The position numbers and the translations under genes were made by a program. From Salinimicrobium sp050750585 (lineage in GTDB: Bacteria; Bacteroidota; Bacteroidia; Flavobacteriales; Flavobacteriaceae), in contig NZ_JBOJLM010000004.1 of NCBI RefSeq assembly GCF_050750585.1, forward strand, positions 186,001 to 250,000: 64,000 nucleotides of DNA, read 5' to 3'. The notes under the pieces were generated by a model. That model was not told the origin of the DNA and did not search any database. It saw only the letters and a program-made list of their open reading frames with translations. Of the stretch, positions 16,945 through 26,202 are shown one piece after another. The stretch's first letter is position 1. Each line of letters opens with the position of its first letter.

Positions 16945-17995
16945 AGACATCATCATAATCCACTTTCAAGGTGCTTGAAGTGGGGTGTGCCTGGCAGGTT
17001 AGCACAAGGCCTTCTTCGATCTCGCTATCTACTAAAATGGAATTTTTTTCCATTTCGGCGGTTCCTTCTACAATTCGCGCAACGCAGCTGCTGCAAATTC
17101 CGCCCTGGCAGGAGTAGGGCACATCAATATCATTGTCTAGCGCCATTTGTAAAACAGTCTTATTCTTGGGCATACTCAAGGTCACCTCCTCCTCATCAAC
17201 TTTTATGGTGAGTTGGGTTTCTCCTTCAAGATTAGATTTTATTTCTCCTTCAACTTCAGTATTAAAGAGTTCAAATAGAACCTGCTCTTTTGTGATGTTG
17301 TTCTTCAGGAGGACTTCAGAAACTTTATTGATCATCTCTTCAGGCCCACAAAGATAGAAGCGGGTAAAAGTGGTATCCTTAAACTTGTTTTTCAGCACAT
17401 AATTCACCGTGCCTTCATCAATCCTTCCGTAGTGGCAGTTTTCTTCATTACACCTGCTGTAAACAAACTCGATAAAAAGCCTGTCTGGGTGCGCTGCCTG
17501 TAGCTCCAGTAATTCTTTAAAAAAGATGGTTTCGTCTGGAGTACGGTTACCGTATACAAGTACAAAACGGCTGTGTTTCTCTTGCTGTAGTACTGTTTTT
17601 AGAATAGACAATACAGGAGTTATCCCGCTCCCGGCTGCAAAAGCTGCATAGGTGTGGGGATGGCCGTCCTGTACCGGTTCAAAGATAAATTTACCTTCGG
17701 GAGGATGCACATCCAGTACATCTCCGGCTTTTAATTTGTTATTGGCCAGTACAGAGAAAGTTCCGCTTTTTACCTCTTTTACAGTAACCTTAAAGGTGTC
17801 GTCTGTAGGCGGAGTACAAAGGGAATAGGCTCTACGAACTTCCTTTCCTTCTATAGTGGTTTTTAATGTAACGTATTGTCCTGCTTTAAAGGAAAATTCG
17901 GTTTTTAATTCCTGTGGTATTTCAAATTCGAGACTCACTGCCTCTGCTGTTTCCCTGATTATATTTTTAATCTTTAACGGAAAGAATTTGCTCAT
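16943..17995 (-). CDS. PaaE-like NAD(P)H:ferredoxin-type oxidoreductase with C-terminal 2Fe-2S domain
   Basis: A 350-residue flavoprotein starting at ATG (complement of 17993-17995, M-S-K-F-F-P-L). The FAD domain carries R-A-Y-S-L-C-T-P. The NAD domain has A-A-G-S-G-I-T-P-V-L-S-I and Y-G-N-R-T-P. The C-terminal plant-type ferredoxin has C-Q-G-G-I-C-S-S-C and a distal C after about 28 residues. This is the domain order of PaaE/HmpA-like reductases. No paaABCD genes are nearby, so it probably feeds electrons to another oxygenase or desaturase. A -7 box (TATTTTTG on the minus strand, 18014-18021) lies upstream. Confidence 0.88.
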   Translation of the reverse strand: MSKFFPLKIKNIIRETAEAVSLEFEIPQELKTEFSFKAGQYVTLKTTIEGKEVRRAYSLCTPPTDDTFKVTVKEVKSGTFSVLANNKLKAGDVLDVHPPEGKFIFEPVQDGHPHTYAAFAAGSGITPVLSILKTVLQQEKHSRFVLVYGNRTPDETIFFKELLELQAAHPDRLFIEFVYSRCNEENCHYGRIDEGTVNYVLKNKFKDTTFTRFYLCGPEEMINKVSEVLLKNNITKEQVLFELFNTEVEGEIKSNLEGETQLTIKVDEEEVTLSMPKNKTVLQMALDNDIDVPYSCQGGICSSCVARIVEGTAEMEKNSILVDSEIEEGLVLTCQAHPTSSTLKVDYDDV

Positions 17996-18063
17996 TTTTT
18001 GGGTATTTGCCGACAAAAATACAAAGTATGAGAATTTATTTCTGTAACAAAATCGTAAATTTC

Positions 18064-18085
18064 ATTACTTGTAAGGTAAAGTAAT
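18064..18085. promoter_or_regulatory. Inverted repeat upstream of DUF5687 exporter gene
   Basis: ATTACTT at 18064-18070 and AAGTAAT at 18079-18085 are perfect 7-bp arms, 4 bp before the ATG of the permease gene. It could be an operator or a leader hairpin; no regulator gene is adjacent. Confidence 0.3.
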
Positions 18086-18088
18086 ACA

Positions 18089-19573
18089 ATGTATCAAAGG
18101 TTTATTTCTCTTCAATGGAAGGCTTTTTACCGCTCGGCCAGCTTTGGCAGGAGTATGGGGCTCAAGATATTCATGGCCTTTATCGCGATTTATTTCTCAC
18201 TGGTGTTCCTCACCCTGGGGATTGGCCTGTACCCTTTGCTCAAGGAAGCTTTCCCGGAACAGGAGCCACTGCAAATCGTTAATAGGTTTCTACTGGTCTA
18301 TCTCGCACTGGAACTGCTAATGCGTTTTATGCTGCAAACGCTTCCGGTAATGACCATAAAACCTTTGCTGTCCTTACCCATTCTCAAGTCTAAGGTGGTA
18401 AATTACGTGTTATTCCGCTCCCTGTTCTCTTTTTTCAACTTTTTGCCGCTATTGTTATTTGTTCCGTTTGCGGTTTTTACAGGATATAAGATGGAATATC
18501 CGGTTCTTTCCATAACGGCCTGGGCGGTGGCTGTAATTGGACTTATCTTATGCATAAATTATCTCAATTTTCTTCTGAAAAAAAAGTTTGCAGATGATCT
18601 CAAGGCACTGCTTCCTTATCTTATAATCGCTCTTGCTCTTTATGGCCTTGAAAGATTTGATATTTTTAGTATAACTGAAGTTTTTGCGAGCGGATTAAAC
18701 TATGTGCTCGAAATGCCATTTTTGGCACTCCTGCCACTACTGCTTGCCTTTGCTCTTTTTAAATGGAACCAGAAGGTTCTTAAAAGCCGGTTTTACCTTG
18801 ATGAATCGCTTAAGGCCAAAGTAACCGAAGCAAAGTCACAGGATTTTGCGTGGCTTCGCCGCTTTGGAGGTATAGCACCTTTCCTTCAGCTTGACCTTAA
18901 GCTAATTTGGCGCAATAAGAGGCCCAAAACCCTCATCTTTATATCGTTGCTCATCATGGGCTACGGCATGATCTTTTATCCGCAGGACACCTACCAGGAT
19001 TTGCCTTCGGTATTCGTTTTTGTCGGCATCTTTATGACGGGGATCTTTATGATCAACTTCGGGCAGTTCATTCCTGCCTGGGATTCATCGTATTATTCTA
19101 TGATGATGGCGCAAAATATTCCGCTTAAGCAATACCTCAATGCCAAGGCAGCACTTATCATCTTCAGCATTGTGATCTTAACAATATTAACTACCCCTTA
19201 TGTCTTTTTCGGGTATAAAATATTGATTATCAATATAGTTTGTGCTATTTATAATATTGGGATCAATGTGCCGGTACTTTTATTTGCCGGATCTTTTAAC
19301 AGAAAAAGAATAGACCTTGAAAAAAGCCCTTTTATGAACTACCAGGGAACAGGAGCAGCGCAATGGCTGGTTGGCCTGCCCTTACTTATTATGCCCATAC
19401 TCATATTTTGGGTGCTGAATAAATTCGTTTCCTTTGAAGTTGCCACCATAGTTTTGGCAGCTTTAGGATTGCTGGGCATAATATTTAAAAAAGCCATAAT
19501 GGAACAAATAACCGAGGCTTACAGAAAAAATAAATATGCCATGATCAATGGCTTTAAACAAACAGGAGAATAA
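18089..19573 (+). CDS. DUF5687 family ABC-2-like membrane permease
   Basis: A 494-residue integral membrane protein with roughly ten to twelve hydrophobic helices and two long cytoplasmic loops. It matches DUF5687, the permease partner of small ABC exporters in Bacteroidota. The ATPase gene starts 1 bp after its stop codon, so the pair forms one transporter. Substrate unknown. The start ATG at 18089 follows a 7-bp inverted repeat. Confidence 0.85.
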   Translation: MYQRFISLQWKAFYRSASFGRSMGLKIFMAFIAIYFSLVFLTLGIGLYPLLKEAFPEQEPLQIVNRFLLVYLALELLMRFMLQTLPVMTIKPLLSLPILKSKVVNYVLFRSLFSFFNFLPLLLFVPFAVFTGYKMEYPVLSITAWAVAVIGLILCINYLNFLLKKKFADDLKALLPYLIIALALYGLERFDIFSITEVFASGLNYVLEMPFLALLPLLLAFALFKWNQKVLKSRFYLDESLKAKVTEAKSQDFAWLRRFGGIAPFLQLDLKLIWRNKRPKTLIFISLLIMGYGMIFYPQDTYQDLPSVFVFVGIFMTGIFMINFGQFIPAWDSSYYSMMMAQNIPLKQYLNAKAALIIFSIVILTILTTPYVFFGYKILIINIVCAIYNIGINVPVLLFAGSFNRKRIDLEKSPFMNYQGTGAAQWLVGLPLLIMPILIFWVLNKFVSFEVATIVLAALGLLGIIFKKAIMEQITEAYRKNKYAMINGFKQTGE

Positions 19574-19574
19574 G

Positions 19575-20324
19575 ATGATAACAGCTACAAATCTTACAAA
19601 AGTTTACAGCGGTACAAAGGTACTTGATGTTGAACATCTGGAAATCCCAAAAGGACAAAGCTTTGGCTTGGTGGGAAATAACGGAGCCGGAAAAACCACA
19701 TTTTTCAGCCTTTTACTTGACCTTATTCAGCCAACTACCGGGAGTATTTTTAATAATGACATCACGGTAAGCCAAAGCGAGGCCTGGAAACCCTTCACCT
19801 CTTCTTTTATTGATGAGAGCTTTCTTATTGGCTACCTCACCCCCGAAGAATACTTCTATTTTGTAGGGGAACTTCGCAATCGCAATAAAGCCGATGTTGC
19901 TGCTTTTCTGCAGAATTTTGACGAATTTTTCAACGGAGAGATTCTTGGCAGGAAAAAATACTTGCGAGACCTGTCAAAGGGAAATCAAAAGAAGGTAGGT
20001 ATTGTTGCCGCTTTAATTGGTGATCCTGAAGTGGTGATTCTAGATGAGCCTTTTGCAAACCTCGATCCAAGTACACAGATACGCCTTAAGGCGCTAATCA
20101 AGAAATTAACGGCAGGTTCTGAGATGACGGTTTTGATCTCCAGCCATGATCTTATTCATGTGACCGAGGTGTGCGAACGTATTGTAGTTCTCGACAAAGG
20201 GCATGTGGTGAATGATATTAAAACTTCGGAAGCTACCCTCAAAGAGCTGGAGCAATATTTTGCCGGGGCAGCGGTGCAGGTAGATGAGGAGCAACAGGAA
20301 AATTCTTTTAAAACTGAAGTTTAA
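19575..20324 (+). CDS. ABC transporter ATP-binding protein
   Basis: A 249-residue ATPase starting at ATG 19575 (M-I-T-A-T-N-L-T-K-V), preceded by GGAGAA about 8 bp upstream. Walker A is G-N-N-G-A-G-K-T-T, the signature is L-S-K-G-N-Q-K-K, Walker B is V-V-I-L-D-E-P, and the switch His is in S-S-H-D. The signature L-S-K-G-N-Q departs slightly from LSGGQ, as often in ABC-2 exporters. It energises the DUF5687 permease encoded just upstream. Confidence 0.94.
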   Translation: MITATNLTKVYSGTKVLDVEHLEIPKGQSFGLVGNNGAGKTTFFSLLLDLIQPTTGSIFNNDITVSQSEAWKPFTSSFIDESFLIGYLTPEEYFYFVGELRNRNKADVAAFLQNFDEFFNGEILGRKKYLRDLSKGNQKKVGIVAALIGDPEVVILDEPFANLDPSTQIRLKALIKKLTAGSEMTVLISSHDLIHVTEVCERIVVLDKGHVVNDIKTSEATLKELEQYFAGAAVQVDEEQQENSFKTEV

Positions 20325-20361
20325 TAAACTACAATTTTCCCATGTGTCTTAGCAGCATTTC

Positions 20362-21243
20362 ATGAGAGATATTGATTTCATATTTACGGGATGGGCGAGA
20401 ATATTACTATTCCTGTTGCCTTACCTGGCTATACTCGGCATTTTTCAATTGATAGGTTTGGCAGTAGCCGGCAGTTCTGTTTATGATACTGTTTCGAGCC
20501 TGAGTTCTGAACAGGATCTAATTACTTCCTTTTTTTGCCTTTTAGGCACTTTCCTGGTGCTCTGGATATTTATGAAATACCTTGATAAGGAGAAATTCGT
20601 GCAGTTAGGTTTTCAGACAAAAGGTCGACTTGCCGATTTCGGTACGGGAACATTGGTGGGATTTATTACTATGTTCTCCGGATTTTTAATACTGATGGGA
20701 ATAGGAGAAATAAGTTATTCCGGAGTGAATTTCGATATTTCTGAATTGTTGATATCAATATTGTTCTTCCTCGTCATTGCAGTTGTAGAAGAAACTTTAG
20801 TGAGAGGATATGTGCTTAAGAATTTGATGCTTTCAACCAATAAATATGTAGCGCTCATTATTTCTTCTGTTATTTTTTCTTTGATGCATGGGGCCAACCC
20901 AAATATGAGCCTTTTTAGTTTCATTGACCTTTTTTTTGCAGGGATGATCCTGGGAGTTTCTTACCTGTACACCAGGAATTTGTGGTTTCCTATTGGTTTG
21001 CACTTTGGATGGAACCTTTTCCAAACTCACTTTGGGTTCAATGTGAGTGGCCTGGATGTATACTCCTTAATTGAGATTAATTACACTTCAGCTAATTTGT
21101 TCAACGGCGGGGAATTTGGGTTTGAAGGTTCTGTGTTTTCTGTGGCTGCGCAGCTTCTTATTTTTGCAGGTGTTGTAAATTATTACCACAGGCCGTCTGG
21201 AATTTATCACCTGCAAAGTCTGCTTTTATGGAGCAGGAAATAA
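20362..21243 (+). CDS. CPBP family intramembrane metalloprotease
   Basis: A 293-residue membrane protein with about eight hydrophobic segments. It has the three ABI/CPBP motifs: E143-E-T-L-V-R (EExxxR), F-S-L-M-H-G-A-N-P (FxxxH), and H-F-G-W-N-L-F (HxxxN/D). These residues form the glutamate-type active site of Rce1-like proteases. The substrate is unknown. It follows the ABC exporter by 37 bp; co-transcription is possible. Confidence 0.88.
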   Translation: MRDIDFIFTGWARILLFLLPYLAILGIFQLIGLAVAGSSVYDTVSSLSSEQDLITSFFCLLGTFLVLWIFMKYLDKEKFVQLGFQTKGRLADFGTGTLVGFITMFSGFLILMGIGEISYSGVNFDISELLISILFFLVIAVVEETLVRGYVLKNLMLSTNKYVALIISSVIFSLMHGANPNMSLFSFIDLFFAGMILGVSYLYTRNLWFPIGLHFGWNLFQTHFGFNVSGLDVYSLIEINYTSANLFNGGEFGFEGSVFSVAAQLLIFAGVVNYYHRPSGIYHLQSLLLWSRK

Positions 21244-21295
21244 ATGATTACTGTCTTTAAAGATATTTATTTAATGCCTAAGATTTAGAAGTCTG

Positions 21296-21303
21296 TATCT
21301 TTG
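21296..21303 (+). promoter_or_regulatory. Bacteroidota -7 box upstream of sprE/porW-like gene
   Basis: TATCTTTG matches TAnnTTTG, about 100 bp upstream of the TTG start at 21405. Confidence 0.45.
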
Positions 21304-21404
21304 TTTTAATGGCATAACATCCCGGTTTTTTTTCGCTATTTTTACCCGCCACAATAATAATTACAGCAGTTATAAGTTATTGCTAATAAGAACGATCACT
21401 TGAT

Positions 21405-23936
21405 TTGAAATTAACTATAAAGGTTACTGCCATTTTTTTCCTGTTGGTTGCCTTAACAGGTTGCTCGAGAAAGAAGAACACTTTCCTGAACCGTAACTGG
21501 CATGCCGTTACAGCCGAATACAACACACTCTATAACGGGAATCTCGCTCTTGATCTTGGTATTGAGGCACTTAATGAGAGCTATAGGGACAACTACTGGC
21601 AGATTCTTCCGGTAGAACGAATGGAAATTCGTGATGAGGTTATGGCTCCCGGAGAAACCTTAAACCCAAACTTTCTTGTAGCTGAAGAAAAAGCGGTGAA
21701 AGCAATTCAACGGCATTCCATGTTGATTGAAGGATCTGAGAATAATCCGCAGATAGATGAGGCCTATCTGTTATTGGGAAAAGCCCGGTACTATGATCAG
21801 CGCTTTGTACCTGCGCTGGAAGCATTTAATTACATTCTTCATAAATATCCTCTTAGCAATACCATCAATGAAGCGCGGATTTGGAGAGAAAAGACCCATA
21901 TGCGGCTGGAGTTTGATGAACTTGCCATAAAGAACCTTAAGAAGATACTTGACAATGAAAAACTTGAGGAAGCTAACCGTGCCGAAGCTTCGGCAATGCT
22001 GGCCCAGGCGTATATCAACATCAAAGCTCCCGACAGTGCTGTAGCTTATCTTGAACGTGCTGCCGAAATAACTGATTTTAAAGATAAAGAAGGTCGCTAT
22101 TGGTATATTACAGGGCAGTTATATGATGTGCTGGGCAAAAGCGACAGGGCTTCTTACGCTTTTGACCAGGTAGTTGACCTGAACAGGAAAATACCCCGCA
22201 TATACCTGGTCAATGCCATGATTAGGCAAATTGAGTACAGCAATGCAACAGCCCAGGATAAGGCTGTGATACTGGAGGAGCTCAATTCCATGGCAAGAGA
22301 TCGCGAAAACAGGCCGTATCTTGATAAGATCTATTTCCAGCTGGCTGAATTTCATTATCAGCAGGATTCCGTAGCATTGGCCATAGATTACTACAATCGC
22401 TCCCTTCGTACTCCTTCAGGCAATACCTACCTGCAGTCTTTAGACTATCAAACGCTGGGAAATATTAATTTTGATGCCGCCCAATTTGAGGTTGCCGGCG
22501 CCTACTACGACAGTACGCTCACAATGCTGCCAAATAATAGCAGGGAATACCGCCTCATAAAGAGAAAGAGAGACAATCTTGACGATGTGATCTATTATGA
22601 GAAAATGGCTCAGAACGCCGATAGTATTTTACATTTGGCCTCTCTAACCAAAGAAGAACAACTCGACTACTTTACCCAATACACCACTCAATTGCGAGAA
22701 GCGGCTGTTGATGCAGTAGAACAACCTGAACAACAACAGGCTGCTCAGGAATTTTTTGAGACTAAACGCCCTTCAATGCCCGGTGTGCCAAATCCCGGAT
22801 CTTCTTTTTACTTCTATAACCCTACTGTGGTTGCCTTCGGAAAACAGGAGTTTTTCAGGTTGTGGGGTGACAGGGAACTTGCCGATAACTGGCGTACCCG
22901 CAGAATAAGCGGAGGGGGAGAAGACCTTGCGACTGAAGGTGTGAACGATCTAATTGATAATGATCCAAAATTCGATCCACAGAGTTATATCAGTAAAATT
23001 CCACAGGATGTGGCGGTATTAGACAGTCTTAAAAAGGATCTCAATTTTGCCAGTTATCAACTCGGATTGATCTATAGGGAAAAATTCAGTGAAAATGCGT
23101 TGGCGGCCGATAGACTGGAATTTGTATTGGCAAATCAGCCCGAGGAAAGATTGGTGTTGCCTGCAAAATACAATCTCTACAAAATTTACTCAGACCTGGG
23201 AATGCCCGGAAAAGCACAATCTCTTAAGACTGAAATTCTGATGACTTACCCCGATTCACGGTATGCGGCAATACTTTCAAATCCTGAAAGCCTTTTACAG
23301 GATGAAAATAACCCCACAGCAATTTATGAAGAACTGTATGCCAGATATGAAGATCAAAAATATGACTCTGTCATTGTAAAAAGTAACCGTTTAATTGAAC
23401 AGTTTGCAGGCGATGAAATTGTACCAAAACTGGAGCTTCTAAAAGCGATGGCCGAAGGCAGGCTTTATGGATTTGAGGCTTACAAAGAAAGTCTCAATTA
23501 TGTAGCACTTAACTACCCGCAAACTGTTGAGGGTAAAAAAGCACAGGAAATTATCGACAGGGCATTACCTACCATGGCAGCAGCTGAATTTATGCCTCAA
23601 AACTCTGGCAATTCCTTCAAGTTAATATTTCCGGTTAATAGGGAAGAAAAAAAGGATTTTGACAGCCTGCAACAGCCTCTTGTAGATGCCCTTCAGGAAT
23701 TTGGATATTCGGGAGAGGTTTCACGGGACGTTTATAATTCAAATCAGGATTTTATAGTAGTACATGGATTCTCTTCAGCAGCAGCAGCTAATTTATTTGC
23801 GCAACGGCTTGAAGAGGAAGATAAGTATGCTATTGACGAAAAATCTTTCTATATTTCGACCCCAAATTACCGGATCGTGCAGATCCATAAGAATATAGAA
23901 AATTATTTAGAGACTTTAAATTCCCCCTCACCCTAA
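21405..23936 (+). CDS. Gliding motility/type IX secretion TPR lipoprotein, SprE/PorW family
   Basis: An 843-residue lipoprotein. The start is a TTG at 21405, because no ATG precedes the signal peptide; the hydrophobic core ends in the lipobox L-T-G-C (Cys20). The mature protein begins S-R-K-K-N-T-F and has a long run of TPR-like helices, with A-R-Y-Y-D-Q-R-F-V-P-A-L-E-A-F-N-Y-I as one clear unit. The C-terminal ~100 residues form a separate alpha/beta domain. This architecture matches SprE of Flavobacterium johnsoniae and PorW of Porphyromonas, which are needed for the type IX secretion machinery. Its stop overlaps the bactofilin start (TAATG). Confidence 0.85.
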   Translation: MKLTIKVTAIFFLLVALTGCSRKKNTFLNRNWHAVTAEYNTLYNGNLALDLGIEALNESYRDNYWQILPVERMEIRDEVMAPGETLNPNFLVAEEKAVKAIQRHSMLIEGSENNPQIDEAYLLLGKARYYDQRFVPALEAFNYILHKYPLSNTINEARIWREKTHMRLEFDELAIKNLKKILDNEKLEEANRAEASAMLAQAYINIKAPDSAVAYLERAAEITDFKDKEGRYWYITGQLYDVLGKSDRASYAFDQVVDLNRKIPRIYLVNAMIRQIEYSNATAQDKAVILEELNSMARDRENRPYLDKIYFQLAEFHYQQDSVALAIDYYNRSLRTPSGNTYLQSLDYQTLGNINFDAAQFEVAGAYYDSTLTMLPNNSREYRLIKRKRDNLDDVIYYEKMAQNADSILHLASLTKEEQLDYFTQYTTQLREAAVDAVEQPEQQQAAQEFFETKRPSMPGVPNPGSSFYFYNPTVVAFGKQEFFRLWGDRELADNWRTRRISGGGEDLATEGVNDLIDNDPKFDPQSYISKIPQDVAVLDSLKKDLNFASYQLGLIYREKFSENALAADRLEFVLANQPEERLVLPAKYNLYKIYSDLGMPGKAQSLKTEILMTYPDSRYAAILSNPESLLQDENNPTAIYEELYARYEDQKYDSVIVKSNRLIEQFAGDEIVPKLELLKAMAEGRLYGFEAYKESLNYVALNYPQTVEGKKAQEIIDRALPTMAAAEFMPQNSGNSFKLIFPVNREEKKDFDSLQQPLVDALQEFGYSGEVSRDVYNSNQDFIVVHGFSSAAAANLFAQRLEEEDKYAIDEKSFYISTPNYRIVQIHKNIENYLETLNSPSP

Positions 23937-24349
23937 TGTTTAAGCAGGAAAAAGCAAAGCAGGTAAAAGAAAACAGCAAGGAACAAAACAAGATTTCCCA
24001 GGGCACAAAAATTACCGGAAACATTGAAGCTAAAGGCTGTTTTCGAATTGATGGGCATGTGGAAGGAACGGTCAAAACCCCCGGAAAAGTAGTTATTGGC
24101 AAAGATGGTTCTGTAACAGGAGAGTTGAGTTGCGAAAATGCCGATATTGAAGGAAAATTCAACGGGAAACTGAAAATTACAGGCACCTTAAGTTTAAGAA
24201 GTACTGCAGTTATAGATGGGGAAGCCGTAGTTGCGAGGCTGGCCGTAGAGCCGGGCGCAACATTTAATGCCACCTGTACCATGCGTGGCGGCGTGAAAGC
24301 GATTCGCAATGAAAGAGGAGAAAGACAAGAACAAGAACAGTCAGCTTAA
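23936..24349 (+). CDS. Bactofilin family (polymer-forming) cytoskeletal protein
   Basis: A 137-residue protein. A short Lys/Gln-rich N-terminus is followed by a right-handed beta-helix core with regular glycine spacing (G-T-K-I-T-G-N-I-E-A-K-G, G-H-V-E-G-T-V, G-S-V-T-G-E-L). This is the DUF583 bactofilin domain. Such proteins polymerise without nucleotide and act as scaffolds for envelope machinery. It is translationally coupled to SprE (TAATG) and overlaps atpZ by 41 bp in another frame. Confidence 0.9.
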   Translation: MFKQEKAKQVKENSKEQNKISQGTKITGNIEAKGCFRIDGHVEGTVKTPGKVVIGKDGSVTGELSCENADIEGKFNGKLKITGTLSLRSTAVIDGEAVVARLAVEPGATFNATCTMRGGVKAIRNERGERQEQEQSA

Positions 24350-24539
24350 AAACTGGGCGGTATTTACCGGGATTGCTTTTCAAATGGGTGCCACAATTTT
24401 TTTGTGTGCATGGATAGGGAAAAAGCTGGATGAAAGATACCCCATGGAAAAGAACTGGTTTACTATAGGCTTTGTACTTTTTGGCCTGGTAGCTTCAGTT
24501 TATGTCGTTTTAAAACAGCTCAAACGCTACAACAATTGA
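24309..24539 (+). CDS. atpZ: AtpZ/AtpI family protein
   Basis: A 76-residue protein with two membrane helices (W-A-V-F-T-G-I-A-F-Q-M-G-A and G-F-V-L-F-G-L-V-A-S-V-Y-V). Between them is the conserved G-K-K-L-D-E-R-Y-P. It is the small subunit encoded ahead of F1Fo genes, thought to help c-ring assembly or Mg2+/Ca2+ handling. It overlaps the bactofilin gene by 41 bp and its stop overlaps the following TTG start. Confidence 0.85.
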   Translation: MKEEKDKNKNSQLKNWAVFTGIAFQMGATIFLCAWIGKKLDERYPMEKNWFTIGFVLFGLVASVYVVLKQLKRYNN

Positions 24540-24940
24540 ATCCTCTTATTTTTAAAGATCTTTTCAGGTTTGTCCTCCTTCTTTTTCTTGTTGCGGGATT
24601 GAGCTATGGGGTCCATTATTTTGTTGTCACTTCCTATTTTTCGCAGCAAACTCTGGAGCTTGTAAATTTTGCTTATAAGTTTAATGTGGGCATCACACTG
24701 CTTTTTACCTCTACCATTATTTTAGCCAGCTCACATCTCAAAGAGCAACTCGGATTTATATTTCTTATTAGTGGTATGGTGAAGCTGGGAATTTTTTATT
24801 TCCTCATCAAGACTTCAGGATTTGACCTGGACAAATCTGTCTTTTTACATTTTTTTGTTCCTTATGCGCTTTCTGTGGTGGTGGAAATTATCTATATCGC
24901 AAAAATCCTCAACCGAACTAACTTCTCGAAAGACAGATAA
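24536..24940 (+). CDS. DUF6168-like membrane protein upstream of atpB
   Basis: A 134-residue protein with four predicted membrane helices and no polar catalytic motif. The start is a TTG overlapping the atpZ stop (TTGA). Its position between atpZ and atpB is that of AtpI/DUF6168 proteins in flavobacteria, so an accessory role in Fo assembly is plausible. The family name is from recall and moderately certain. Confidence 0.65.
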   Translation: MNPLIFKDLFRFVLLLFLVAGLSYGVHYFVVTSYFSQQTLELVNFAYKFNVGITLLFTSTIILASSHLKEQLGFIFLISGMVKLGIFYFLIKTSGFDLDKSVFLHFFVPYALSVVVEIIYIAKILNRTNFSKDR

Positions 24941-25005
24941 TTAGGGCGAGTACAGGGCAAAAAAACAATTACGAAACATAGGCTGTGTTTTTTTATATAA
25001 TTATG

Positions 25006-25013
25006 TACATTTG
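25006..25013 (+). promoter_or_regulatory. Promoter of atpB-led ATP synthase operon
   Basis: TACATTTG at 25006-25013 matches TAnnTTTG. A TGTTTTTTT element about 17-20 bp upstream sits where the -33 box belongs. The atpB ATG is 34 bp downstream. Confidence 0.6.
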
Positions 25014-25046
25014 CAGCCAAATTAAAGGACTGTAATTCACCCGAAA

Positions 25047-26159
25047 ATGCAAAAGGAAAACGTTGCGAAGTTTTTATTAGCCTGTCTTTTAATGTTTGTG
25101 AGTATTAGTTCACAGGCATTTACTGCAAAAGAGCCCCAGGAAGGGGGCGATGCAAAGGTCAATACCGAAGAAGAAATTAAGGATTATATTGATCATCACC
25201 TTGCAGATTCTCATTATGTAAATTTCTTTTCTGACGGAGAAACCGGCGCACATTATGGTTTTTCGCTTCCTGTGATCCTTTGGGATGATGGGGTGAAGGT
25301 TTTTTCTTCAGGAAAATTCCATCATGGAGAAGACCTTGCTGTAATTGATGGTCAGCATTACCGTCTTTATCATTCTAAGATCTATAAAACAGATGCCGAG
25401 GGTACTATCACCTATGGTGAGAATGGATTTCCTTCAAATGAACGTCCGCTTGATTTCTCTATAACCAAGAATGTACTTTATATGTTGGTTGTGAGTATTC
25501 TAATGCTTCTTGTATTTGGAGGTTTGGCGCGACAGTATAAGAATCGTAAGGTTCCAAAAGGTTCAGGAAGAGTGCTTGAGCCTCTTGTATTATATGTGCG
25601 TGATGAGATCGCAAAACCCAACATTGGCAAGAACTATAGAAAATATACCGGATTCCTCTTAACGGTTTTCTTTTTTATCTGGATCCTAAACCTTTTGGGG
25701 ATGACGCCACTTGGTGTGAACGTGACCGGGAATATCGCGGTGACTATGGCTTTGGCGTTGATCACATTCTTTATTGTACAGTTCAGCGGAAATAAGGATT
25801 ACTGGAAACACATTTTTTGGATGCCGGGAGTACCTGTTCCAATGAAGATTATCCTTGCGCCAATTGAGGTACTGGGGATGTTTACAAAGCCTTTTGCGCT
25901 CATGATACGTCTTTTTGCAAACATGACTGCAGGTCACGTAATTATCATGACCTTGCTTGGGTTGATTGTGGTATTCCAGAACTGGATCGCAGGACCTGCT
26001 TTCTTTGGGTTCACTATTTTCATTTCTATCATTGAATTACTGGTAGCTTTTCTACAGGCATATATCTTCACCCTGCTTAGCGCCCTTTACATAGGGATGG
26101 CTGTTGAAGAGCATGATGATCATCACCCTGCCGACAACGAAGATATTCCCGTAGTATAA
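25047..26159 (+). CDS. atpB: F1Fo ATP synthase subunit a
   Basis: A 370-residue subunit a. It has the long N-terminal extension usual in Bacteroidota: a signal-like hydrophobic segment, then about 120 polar residues rich in His and Asp. The C-terminal core carries the proton-path helix with the essential Arg288 in R-L-F-A-N-M-T-A-G-H, plus G-M-T-P-L-G-V-N and the C-terminal E-E-H-D-D-H-H. It forms the half-channels against the c-ring. First gene after a good promoter; followed by atpE. Confidence 0.97.
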   Translation: MQKENVAKFLLACLLMFVSISSQAFTAKEPQEGGDAKVNTEEEIKDYIDHHLADSHYVNFFSDGETGAHYGFSLPVILWDDGVKVFSSGKFHHGEDLAVIDGQHYRLYHSKIYKTDAEGTITYGENGFPSNERPLDFSITKNVLYMLVVSILMLLVFGGLARQYKNRKVPKGSGRVLEPLVLYVRDEIAKPNIGKNYRKYTGFLLTVFFFIWILNLLGMTPLGVNVTGNIAVTMALALITFFIVQFSGNKDYWKHIFWMPGVPVPMKIILAPIEVLGMFTKPFALMIRLFANMTAGHVIIMTLLGLIVVFQNWIAGPAFFGFTIFISIIELLVAFLQAYIFTLLSALYIGMAVEEHDDHHPADNEDIPVV

Positions 26160-26202
26160 TATAAACACATTTAAGAGTAAGTTTAATTTTTAATAAGTAA
26201 GT

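Noticed and set aside
23830..24309. Open frame of 159 codons opposite the SprE/PorW and bactofilin genes
   Set aside because: It runs antisense across two well-supported coupled genes and their junction. The hydrophobic look comes from the complementary codons.
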